DNA of 64,000 nt from the NCBI GenBank assembly GCA_008828725.1, contig MEHQ01004388.1, forward strand, positions 62,001-126,000, given 5' to 3'. This document shows positions 1-10,100 of this stretch, piece after piece (the first letter of the stretch is position 1; each line of letters opens with the position of its first letter). The DNA comes from Saccharina japonica. Taxonomy: Eukaryota > Sar > Phaeophyceae > Laminariales > Laminariaceae. Below the pieces are notes generated by a model. That model was not told the origin of the DNA and did not search any database. It saw only the letters and a list, made by a program, of their open reading frames with translations. Both the position numbers and the translations under genes were made by a program.

Positions 1-103
1 TCCCTTGCTGGAGCATCACACGGTAGAGTATGCATGCCACGTCTCGTCGAATTCCACCCAGGAAGGTACTGGGGGGCGTCCCGCTCACGCCCCCCCCCCC
101 CCC

Positions 104-1232
104 CCAGTGCCCTGACGAGCGATGCTGCAACGGGCCTCGTCCCTTTCGGCGGTATAGGTCATTCACCGTTCGTGACGGCTCCTCTCCCTCTGCGCCATCG
201 GCTGTCCGATATTAATTTCCTCTTCAACCTGCCAGTTCGGGGCCTGCAGGACTCTGCTGCCACCGCATCCTCCACCTTCCTCTCCCGTTCGGTTAAGTTC
301 GTGCCCTCCATCTCCCCCCCCCCTTTCGCCCCCACCCCCGGCTGGCGAACGAGGGAGATGTGGTGTCCCAGGGTCTGGTGCTTTGCCCCCAATCGTGTGG
401 GCCCCTCCCAGTTCCTCTCGACCGATCTCGTCCACCCCGTGCGACTTTGTAATAGTCTCCCTGTCTCGCTGCTAGTTATCCCGTGTCACGCCCGGCACAA
501 TATACTAGGTGTCGTTTCCGGCGAAATGTTGGCCCCGCTTAGATGACTATTGTTTCCAATGGAGAGTTGGCCTCTGGGGATCTTGCTGTGGCTTTCTCCC
601 TGATCCCTCGCACTTTCGCCGTACCAGACGATCCGACGAAGCTACGAAACTGTTAAATAAGGGGACGAAGATCTGCCTATCGGCGCCCCCTGGCATCGGG
701 CACATGAAGTTTCGTTTCCAATTGGTCATGGCTCGGGGGATTGTGTCCGCAACGGTCCATAGAGCTCAACGGCAGTGGCCATCGCACGAGCGACGTCCAC
801 CAACGCAGTCCCAACAACTATCCCGTGACAAATTCTGCATATCACCAACCCTCGTGTGCCTTGTGGCCGTGATGGATTTTTCCGCCCCTTCCCCTTCCGG
901 CTTCGGTTGTCGTACGACCATCACTACCTTTACTACAACCTCGCATCCGTGCTGTCGGAGCGCCCTCTTGTCGGCCTCATCGACCGTTACGGTCGCCAGG
1001 CACGCCGGACGACGTAGGTTACCCCCCCCCCCCTGACTTTTTGTTTTTGGCGGTCACCAAAGCTGGCGGTCGAGTTAGATCATTTGCGGGGGGTGTAGAA
1101 CGTTTGCTCCGCACAAGGGGAATGATCGTATCACGTAGTGTGTATATGGTAAGGCACCCGCGAGGCAGTTACATAGTGCTCCCATTGCTGTCTCAGGAAG
1201 TGGACACACCAGAAATTAAATTAACTTACCTG
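104..1232. repeat. 1.13 kb tandem duplication, copy 1
   Basis: This stretch is repeated almost base for base at 1233-2361. The only difference I see inside is the length of one C run (12 versus 11). Both strands have open stretches of 60 to 175 codons that I cannot match to any family. The unit is GC-rich, unlike the rest of the window, and its right part is a piece of the G-tailed short element described at 2151-2585. It probably derives from a transposable element, but no diagnostic domain is visible. Confidence 0.85.
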
Positions 1233-2361
1233 CCAGTGCCCTGACGAGCGATGCTGCAACGGGCCTCGTCCCTTTCGGCGGTATAGGTCATTCACCGTTC
1301 GTGACGGCTCCTCTCCCTCTGCGCCATCGGCTGTCCGATATTAATTTCCTCTTCAACCTGCCAGTTCGGGGCCTGCAGGACTCTGCTGCCACCGCATCCT
1401 CCACCTTCCTCTCCCGTTCGGTTAAGTTCGTGCCCTCCATCTCCCCCCCCCCTTTCGCCCCCACCCCCGGCTGGCGAACGAGGGAGATGTGGTGTCCCAG
1501 GGTCTGGTGCTTTGCCCCCAATCGTGTGGGCCCCTCCCAGTTCCTCTCGACCGATCTCGTCCACCCCGTGCGACTTTGTAATAGTCTCCCTGTCTCGCTG
1601 CTAGTTATCCCGTGTCACGCCCGGCACAATATACTAGGTGTCGTTTCCGGCGAAATGTTGGCCCCGCTTAGATGACTATTGTTTCCAATGGAGAGTTGGC
1701 CTCTGGGGATCTTGCTGTGGCTTTCTCCCTGATCCCTCGCACTTTCGCCGTACCAGACGATCCGACGAAGCTACGAAACTGTTAAATAAGGGGACGAAGA
1801 TCTGCCTATCGGCGCCCCCTGGCATCGGGCACATGAAGTTTCGTTTCCAATTGGTCATGGCTCGGGGGATTGTGTCCGCAACGGTCCATAGAGCTCAACG
1901 GCAGTGGCCATCGCACGAGCGACGTCCACCAACGCAGTCCCAACAACTATCCCGTGACAAATTCTGCATATCACCAACCCTCGTGTGCCTTGTGGCCGTG
2001 ATGGATTTTTCCGCCCCTTCCCCTTCCGGCTTCGGTTGTCGTACGACCATCACTACCTTTACTACAACCTCGCATCCGTGCTGTCGGAGCGCCCTCTTGT
2101 CGGCCTCATCGACCGTTACGGTCGCCAGGCACGCCGGACGACGTAGGTTACCCCCCCCCCCTGACTTTTTGTTTTTGGCGGTCACCAAAGCTGGCGGTCG
2201 AGTTAGATCATTTGCGGGGGGTGTAGAACGTTTGCTCCGCACAAGGGGAATGATCGTATCACGTAGTGTGTATATGGTAAGGCACCCGCGAGGCAGTTAC
2301 ATAGTGCTCCCATTGCTGTCTCAGGAAGTGGACACACCAGAAATTAAATTAACTCATTTAA
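1233..2361. repeat. 1.13 kb tandem duplication, copy 2
   Basis: Second copy of the unit at 104-1232, in direct orientation with no spacer. Unlike copy 1, it runs on at its right end into the complete 3' part of a G-tailed short element, so copy 1 looks like a truncated duplicate. The near identity means the duplication is recent, or is an assembly artefact. Confidence 0.85.
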
Positions 2362-2585
2362 GCTGTCGTCTATATGCAAGTCCGCCTCAGAGGCGGTTCT
2401 TAGCAGGACGCAGCTCACCCTCCATGCGACTCGCCCAATACCTCACGGCGCTTCGCGCTTGGTGCAAGCAATGTCTGCCTGGTTGGTGAAAACCAAACGT
2501 GCTCCGTCCCGGCATTGTAGGGATGCGAGAGTCTATGGTCATACGACTACGGCCGCGCACGATATGAGTACACCCCCCCCCCCCT
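2151..2585 (-). mobile_element. G-tailed short element (family A)
   Basis: A member of the commonest interspersed repeat in the window, read here from its inner end to its C run. Landmarks are the block gcggttcttagcaggacgca, the block ttcgcgcttggtgcaagcaa, and the end atgagtac followed by a C run. The full-length form elsewhere is about 530 bp. No open reading frame and no convincing pol III box A/B pair are visible, so whether it is a SINE or a non-autonomous DNA element is open. A partial copy lies at 1022-1226 inside the first copy of the 1.13 kb duplication. Confidence 0.8.
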
Positions 2586-3114
2586 GACGTGAAATACGGC
2601 GTAGCCCAACACGTGAAGCTGGTTAGAGTAACTACCAATATGGACCAGCGGAGCCGTCGAGGCCTCGTAGCTCACACATCAGTTTTCCGGGGGCTCCTCA
2701 CGGGGCATCAGTCTCTCTGCGGGCGCCGACGGTGCAGACCGTGGTGGTGACGGCGGTGATTCTGACATTGACACCAACCATATACTCCACCCCTCAGGCG
2801 TCACAACTGTGGACGAGCGGCGACTTCCTTGGTGGCAGCAACTGCGCGGGTGTTGGTCTCTGATAACGGTGATGATCCCAGGGCAAGGACCATGCCCGGG
2901 CTTCAAACGTGGTGTCCCTGTGGAAGGGCGAGCAGATGTTGGGAACAGCGGCCCCGCCGGCGTTCGTTGGGAAGCAAAGGGTGGGCTCGCGGGCGGTGAG
3001 GTAGCTGGTGGCTCCTTTGCAATGTCACCTACGGGGACGATGTGAGTCTCGTCGGTGGAGGTCACGGCGTTGGTTGGATAGTATACAACAGTATGTGAGA
3101 CCAACGACAATCAT
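2586..3114. other. GC-rich unassigned stretch
   Basis: No gene is recognised here. The minus strand is open from 3110 to 2679 with a Pro/Ser-rich translation, and the plus strand has a shorter open stretch. Neither has a recognisable domain. Base composition matches the neighbouring duplicated units, so this is probably part of the same repeat nest. Confidence 0.4.
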
Positions 3115-3309
3115 ATTTTTCCATGCTTCTCGCGTCCTACAAACCCACGGGCTGGCAGTTGTATAGATCGTTCATCTCAACTCTTCCCCCCAGGCTTGTG
3201 CGACTAGTATGTAAGCCCTTGCTAGTTCGTGTACAGCTGTCGGTTGTACAAGCACGGAACACGAAACGGAAGTGTTTGAAAAACGAACGACCGAAAGGGT
3301 CGTACGAGT

Positions 3310-3925
3310 ATTCCCTCTAAATTCCGCACCTGGACTGCGAGTTTTTCGTCGAGCTCCCCGCCGACCCAGTTGATCCTTGGCTTCTTCCCAACCGTCGTCG
3401 ACGAGGCCTCCACGGGCTCCGCCAGGTGAGCGTTATTGGTCTCCATCTGGCGTAAAGGGGGCAAGGGCCCCGTGGCGGGACACAGAGACGCCGATGGCCC
3501 GGTGGTCGCAGCAGTAGTAACAACGGACGGCTCCACGATTGGGAACATCTGCTGAGCACGGGGAAAGCTCTCCTAGTGCTAACTCTGCGTACCCGGCATC
3601 ACCGTCGGCCTAGGCAGGAGGCACGGCTGCTGGTGTAAGATACCAGTCGACCTTGCTCCGCCGCCCGCAGCGAAGGTGGCGGCGGCCGGTGCCGCGCGTA
3701 GACTATACGCCTGTATTATTCCATGTGTGCCGCGTCACGCGCCCTTGCCTCGCGCACAAATTGCCGCCGTTCCACAGGATCCCTAGGTGGGTGGATGACA
3801 AAGTCTAAAACAGACACTTCGCTCTGGGGCGACGCCGGAGGAGGACCGGTGTACTCGTCAACCGCAATGGGGTTCGTGTCAGACATGATGAATGGGTTCG
3901 TGCGGGAGAGGTTGCGTGCGGGTTC
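3310..3925 (-). pseudogene. Inverted copy of the Myb/SANT-type gene, N-terminal part
   Basis: The minus strand reads the same protein pieces as the right arm of the palindrome, including a Ser/Pro/Thr-rich leader and the segment NWVGGELDEKLAVQ that opens a Myb/SANT-like domain. The rest of the domain, which on the right lies beyond the palindrome at 5582-5828, is absent on this side. This copy can therefore encode only the first part. Confidence 0.55.
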
Positions 3926-4084
3926 TCTGGTGTGATGGGCGGGATGTCCAGTGTGGACTTTGCGCGTGCTGTGTGACTTAAAAATGATCTCCTAAGCTTG
4001 AAGGGGGTGCACGAAGAAATTTCAAATTTATGTCTGTCCCCGGGGGAAATCAGGAAGGCGTTTTTTTTCTTGAACTGAAAGACC

Positions 4085-4440
4085 CGCTCATATTTCGAGT
4101 TTCCAGACCTTGATCAACACACCCCGGAGAGACTTCATTTTTTGGCCGAATTACCGACGGACATCCTTTTAGAAAAAATTGGTTGGCGCAAACAGTCAAA
4201 TCATTTGACTGTTTGCGCCAACCAATTTTTTCTAAAAGGATGTCCGTCGGTAATTCGGCCAAAAAATGAAGTCTCTCCGGGTTGTGTTGATCAAAGTCTG
4301 GAAATTCGAAATATGATATTTGACTGTTTGCGCCAAGCAAATCTTGCTAAAAGGATGTCCGTCAGTAATTCGGCCAAAAAATGAAGTCTCTCCGGGGTGT
4401 GTTGATCAAAGTCTGGAAACTCGAAATATGAGCGGATCTT
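4085..4440. repeat. Near-perfect hairpin at the palindrome centre
   Basis: The sequences left and right of about 4200 are reverse complements for more than 100 bases, with almost no loop (tcaaatcatttga at the axis). A third, slightly diverged copy of the same unit follows at 4316-4430 in the orientation of the right arm. Such a structure could extrude as a cruciform and would be hard to clone or assemble. Confidence 0.85.
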
Positions 4441-4633
4441 TCAGTTCAAGAAAAAAACGCCTTCCTGATTTCCCCCGGGGACAGACATAAATTTGAAATT
4501 TCTTCGTGCACCCTCTTCAAGCTTGGGAGATTAATTTTTGAAGCTACACAGCACGCGCAAAGTCCACACTCGACATCCCGTCCATCACACCAGAGAATCC
4601 GCACGCAACCTCTCCCGCACGAACCCATTCATC

Positions 4634-5828
4634 ATGTCTGACACGAACAGTTCCAACTACTCCAGCCCCATTGCGGTTGACGAGCACACCGGTTCTCCTC
4701 CGGCGTCGCCCCAGAGCGAAATGTCTGTTTTAGACTTTGTCATCCACTCACCTAGGGATCCTGTGGAACGGCAGCAATTTGTGCGCGAGGCAAGGGCGCG
4801 TGGCGCGGCACACATGGAATAATACAGGCGTAGTCTACGCGCGGCACCGGCCGCCGCCACCTTCGCTGCGGGCGGCGGAGCTAGGTCGACTGGTATCTTT
4901 CATCAGCAGCCGTACCTCCTGCCTAGGCCGACGGTGATGCCGGGTACGCAGACTCACCACTCGGAGCGCTTTCCCCGTGCTCTGCAGACGTTCCCAATCG
5001 TGAAGCCGTCCGTTGTTACTACTGCTGCGACCACCGGGCCATCGGCGTCTCTGTGTCCTTCCACGGGGCCCTTGCCCCCTCTACGCCAGATGGAGACCAA
5101 CAACGCCCCGATGGCGGAGCCCTTGGATGCCTCGTCGATGACGGATGGGAAGAAGCCCAGGATCAACTGGGTCGGCGGTGGAGCTCGACGAAAACCTCGC
5201 TGTCCAGGTGCGCAAGTTGGAGGGATAACTCGTACGACCCTTCCGGTCGTTCGTTTTTCAAACACTTACGTTTCGTGTTCCGCGCTTGTACAACCGACAG
5301 CTGTACACGAACTAGCAAGGGCTTACATACTAGTCGCACAAGCCTGGGGGAGAGACTTGAGATACATGATGTATACAACTGCCAGCTCGTGGGTTTGTAG
5401 GACGCGAGAAGCATGGGAAAACACGATTTTCGTTGATCTCACGTACTGATGTTGTATACCACTGCTGTGGTCTACGCTTGTCACGTGTTTTGAGGGAGAA
5501 AAGTACTTGTAAGCAGTGTATGAAATTTCAAATGTTTGTCTTTCGTTGTAACCGACCACTCTTTTCTTGTTCTGTGTGGCAGGTATACGCTTCGGGGACG
5601 CACAGAGCCCGCCACGGAAGGGTCGCCAAAGCTTGGCAAGAGGTGGCGGCCACCCTACCCACGCTGCCCTGCTTTCTCGTGTACGGCGGTCTGAAGGCGG
5701 ATGCGGCGAAGAAGAGGTACTCCGAACTAATGGGGAAGTACCGGGCCGACAGCAAAAACCCGGAGTTCGTGTCCGGTACCCGGACAGGCATGGCGGAGGG
5801 CCTTCACCGCACACTGTGCCAGTTTTGA
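4634..5828 (+). pseudogene. Myb/SANT-like domain gene or remnant
   Basis: From the ATG at 4634 (MSDTNSSNYSSP) the frame is Ser/Pro-rich for 63 codons. A second open part around 4934-5200 leads to a Trp-Val-Gly-Gly segment. A plausible intron, phase 0 on both sides, runs from about 5210 (donor gtgcgc) to 5581 (acceptor ggcag). The next exon reads RVAKAWQEVAATL, then GLKADAAKKRYSELMGKYRA, and stops at 5828. Joined with the preceding Trp-containing segment this is the tri-helical Myb/SANT-like pattern (W..., AW..VA..L, K.RY..L...Y). Such domains occur in PIF/Harbinger-type DNA transposons and in host regulators. The earlier parts do not form one continuous frame, so this is probably a decayed element gene; the family is not certain. 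Confidence 0.5.
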
Positions 5829-7184
5829 AGTCTCCCGTCTATCCACGCGGAACCGCTTGCTCGGCACGAAGTGTTCTTGTCGCACGTACCAAAACTGAGC
5901 CCGCCACCTCGACCCTGGTGCATTTCTGACAGAGACTGAGAAATGAAGTTGCGAACTGAGTATCAACACTTACAGTAGCGTTTCCTTCTTCCTGCAACAC
6001 TTGGCATTGTCTTGATTCTGCACGTAAGCGTCAGATATCGAAACACGAGCGAGTGCCATCACATTGTCGTAAATAATAAGGATGGCACCAAATAACTGAT
6101 GTACCAGGTATATGTCCTATATGCCGGCACCCATGCGAAGCCCTTGTACGTACTAATGATTTCCCTTCACGGTCTGCCCATCCCTGGCCTCTCAGAGCTC
6201 CCACTTCGACACCGCCTCCTTCCATTACTTGCGGACCCTTATTTCCTTTCTTTGTTTCCTATACTGTTGTTGGCACCGACTTGAAAATGCCAAGAGGTTC
6301 ATGGACATTGGACATACACGCAAAGTTCGAAGTACTTATTATTAATACTATACTGATGTTGTATTAGTACCACGACACATAACCACGAAAAAGGCACAAA
6401 TCACACCCCACAGCAGGCTGCGCATCGCCGTGCTGTGAGCCGTGTTGCTGTGCCTTCTCTTTCGAATATACAGCTTTGTTGTCTTGGAGCATGGAGCTAA
6501 CGTACATACCGAGCATGTTTTGCACGCATGTCAAGTCCGCCGTTTCTTCGCTGCACCATGAACCTCTTGGCATTTTCAAGTCGGTGCTTGCACTACATCA
6601 TGGGCCTCTTCTGCTCTTCTGCCCCTTTCCTTGGGCGAGCGTTGCGGGCGGAGTCAGCCGTCCGCGGAGCGGAGCCCTTGTAAAATGTAAAATAATCGCC
6701 ATATATGTGCAGCGCGCGCACGCGCTGATCCAGCTCCTCCCAGGCTTGGCTTCCTTACCCGAGGACCTTGTTATCTAGCTGCTGACAACCAGGCGATGCG
6801 CAATGCATGTACTTTTACGCACTGGCTCACCTTGCAGCAGTATACTCGTAGCAGAGAGAGGCTGTTGCGTTCAAAGCTGGTGCGAAGCAGTGCAGTTGGT
6901 CAATTGAACGTTCACGACATACAGAGATGATCGTAAAGCCCGCTGATCTGCTCCATCCTAGAGCGGCATCCTCTCACGCGTATAGCACCCTTCCACGGCA
7001 GTAGACTGGCGGCTGAGAGAGCCGCCATGGCTGCGTAGATATATGGTGCTTGTGTGTGCGAAATTTGAAAATGGAGTTCCAGGATTAGCCAGTTGCCTCC
7101 TGTTTGAACATTTGAACCGGGGCTGATTGCGCAGCCCAGCCCGGCACTGCGACCGCGGTGACGGCGACGCGCTGCTGTACCGAG
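5829..7184. other. Intergenic region upstream of ATG5
   Basis: I see no coding exon in this stretch. It holds a repeat at 6370-6720 related to 45035-45420, and AT-rich sequence elsewhere. The promoter of ATG5 must lie in its right part, but no TATA-like or initiator motif stands out. Confidence 0.5.
6370..6720. repeat. Dispersed repeat shared with 45035-45420
   Basis: Both places contain, in the same order, a cacaaatc...ccacagcagg block, a gctgtgagc block, the segment tgtcaagtccgccgttt, a cctcttg...ttttc...agtcggtgcttg block and a cgcggagcgg-type end. The two copies are clearly diverged. No coding frame is conserved between them, so this is an old non-coding repeat. Confidence 0.6.
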
Positions 7185-10100
7185 ATGGATGCTCTCCTGC
7201 AGGAGGTGCGTCAGGAATCTTGGGATGGGCTCATCCCTGCCGAGTTATCGATGGACAGCCAGGAGGTTACCTCTCTTCAGCAACCGCTGCCTCTCTACGT
7301 GAGCGATGTTCCATGTTCCATAGGTTCGTACTCGTACATACCGCTGTCTAATGTTGATGTTCTGAAACGATATAATAGCTGCATTTGTACGTGCCCCCTT
7401 GCGACGTGTGCCCCGGGCCGTGTGTAGCACAAGCTACAAGCCAGGCTGCTCAACCTACTTGCTCCTTGTCTGATGTGTTGGCAAGACTTCGTGCTGCCCT
7501 ATTCCCTTGCGAATCGTTGCGCGTGTACTCGTAGTATAGGGTAGCATAGGGCCACGGTTTCTTGGTGCAAATACCGCGACAGCTACGCGACAGCAGCAGC
7601 AGTGGAAGCCATAGGCACATTTTGGCACCTTCCCTACGTAACGTACCTGGTACGTGCACATGGATGCGCAAGCTTGAGCTTTAAATTGGAAGTCGCTGTC
7701 CTGTCCATTCCGTACCAGTGCCAGCTCAGCAGCTCAGCAACCGGGGCTTGAACCCCGAACCCTCTTCAGTAGGACCTGAGACGCTTGCAGTGACAACAGC
7801 AGCGACAACAGCAGCGACAACAGCAGTAACAACAGCAGTAACAACAGTTCAGCGGAAGTAACACTACTACTGGTGTAACGGGCAGAACCTCCTGCGCTAC
7901 GAGTAGATCAGGACAACAGCAGAGTATCGAGTATCGACGTATCGACGACCTGGTTCTGCTGTACCTGGAAGTCTGTCACCCATGGTATATAGCAGTGCAG
8001 GACACCTACTGTAATACGAAACAGGCTGACAAGAAAGCCCGAGGAGCGATATTTAGATGAAAATAAGGAATTCGGGAGTCGTTATCTTGAAATTTGTGTA
8101 AAAAGCACCCTCTCTCGAATAAGAAATCCAGCCCGTGGACCAGATTTCCTATTTCTTATTAGGTGTCCTGTACTGTATACGAGTATTACACCTTGTACTG
8201 CAAGTTATGTACCAAGGGATGGTATTAACCGTTACCGGTACGGGGTAAGCACCGGTATCGAACCCCGTACATACGTTGTACCGGGTATAATATGAGTTTT
8301 CCCCTTAGTTTCTGGGGGGGGGGTTTGTTCTTTTTTTCGCGGTAGTTTGTTTTTAAAAGTCCCCTCGTGAAAAACGCCTCCATATACACTGGAAACCCCT
8401 GTGTGTTTTGTGGCCTATACTCTACATGAAACCCTCTAGCTAGACTACGTGCGTAGCCCGTGCAGGTGAAACGCAACAGACTCTAAAGAGATGGCATTTT
8501 GTTATTTCGTCTTCGGTGGGAATTTCGACGATTAACCTTGAACGGGGATGATAAGGATGCATCCCCTGAATTTTAAAACCTTGCGGTATTTCCGGTAATA
8601 TCGCGGTAATGATTTTCAGCAAAAATCGATTATTACCGGTACGTCACAGCTCTAAGTTGCCGTAACTGCCGCCCCTGGCAGTTTCTGGTAGTCTGTTGGT
8701 TGTTGAAAAAAGGGGTAGGGGTACCGAACGCAGCCCGGTGGCGTGCATCCACGACAAGAGAAGACAGACGTGAAGAAAATACAGACGTGAAGAAAATAAT
8801 AAGACCCGAACACGAAAACCCTAAAAATGGAAATATTTAATAATACGTACCGGTAGCCCGTAGCCGTGCTCTAGAGCTCGTCACGGACCACAGCAGCAGC
8901 AGCAGCCGGACTTTCTCAGAGGCCACGAAGTAGAGGTCGCTAAAAGGCAGCACTAAGTAGTGATGGTGAATAGCTTTTACTATGGTATGGTACGGTATGG
9001 TGTGGTGTGGTGTGGTGTGGTGTGGTGTGGTGTGGTATGGTGTAGTGTGGTGTGGTATGGGAGGGGAGGGGAGGGGAGGGGAGGGTATGCCATAATATCT
9101 GCTTTGTACCGGTAATGCTTGTACTGCGGTTGTCACGGTACAACCTCAAAGCCCATCTCGCTTTCGGAGACTATTGATAGTATTTCGTACACACAACTAA
9201 CAACGCAGATGCAACTTACTACTGTGTAGTCTGGAAGGCTACGTACGACGAGCACGTCGCGGTTGGGTTCGCTGAGTTCCGCCGTTATATACCGCGTAAA
9301 CATGTACTGATGAGTCCAGAGTCCAAAGCACTGAGGACAGACGCCACCACACAACTAAATGTGTGTATTAGGTACAAAATATCGTTACTACAGTAGTACT
9401 TCGAAGTGAGTATTAATACTCCTTCTACTACGACAATTTCTACTATTTTGTCAATATACCACCAATACTATATAAAACTACTATTCACCGTGTGTGTATA
9501 CGACCACCACTATTCCTACTGCTGCGCTATTCCTGCACTTCCCCCGTGATGCCCAATCCTCCTGCTGCTGACGTGTATCCCTTCCTTCCCATCTCCTCCC
9601 CTTCCCACACACCCCCCCCTCCCCTCCCCTCCCCTCCCCTTCCCTTGATTTCCCCCTCCCCCGCCATCCCACCCTCTGATTCCAATCTCTGTACCATGCA
9701 ACAACGGAAAAACGCACAGCTGCTCCTGCCGCGAATGGGTTTCCTACCGTGCATAGCGGAGGCGGTATCGCATCACTTCGGCGAGGTGGGGCCCGACGCC
9801 CAGCGCAACCTCTGGCTGGAGGAGACTCGATCGGGGGAGCCGCTAAGATGGTGCGTACACTGCTTTTCGTAGTGCATACGTACTAATGTATTGTAGCTCA
9901 GGGGTGCCGCTGAGATGGTATGTGAGATTATATGTACCAGGTGCCACTCTGGACGACAATGTAAGGACCGTTGGGTTGTAAATATGAAGACTGGAACGCT
10001 CCCTGCGTTTCCGCCCAGGGTGGTATATGGTGGTCGCGCCCAACACACCGCCCCCCAGCCCCCTCCCCCCCCCTCCCCGCTATCGTCATACAACTACGAC

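Larger units (their letters stand above)
3115..5420. repeat. 2.3 kb inverted repeat (palindrome)
   Basis: The left arm (from about 3118, tccatgcttctcgcgtccta) reappears inverted at the right end (about 5416). Matches continue inward through the whole interval to a centre near 4200. The arms are about 1.1 kb, diverged by scattered substitutions and small indels. The right arm carries one extra copy of a roughly 115 bp inner unit (4316-4430). The arms contain the N-terminal part of a gene-like sequence, plus strand on the right and minus strand on the left. Foldback duplication of one element next to itself is the simplest reading. Confidence 0.85.

Noticed and set aside
509-1036. Open frames inside the 1.13 kb duplicated unit
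   Set aside because: Identical in both copies because the DNA is identical, so conservation says nothing about coding; no domain is visible on either strand.
2679-3110. Minus-strand Pro/Ser-rich open frame of 143 codons
   Set aside because: No recognisable domain, no splice or promoter context, and it lies in a repeat nest with GC-rich composition that favours chance open frames.
7158-7184. In-frame upstream extension of ATG5 exon 1
   Set aside because: The codon at 7158 is GTG, not ATG; the first ATG at 7185 gives the family-typical N-terminus. For the same reason the extension of the WLM gene from 36668 was not used.
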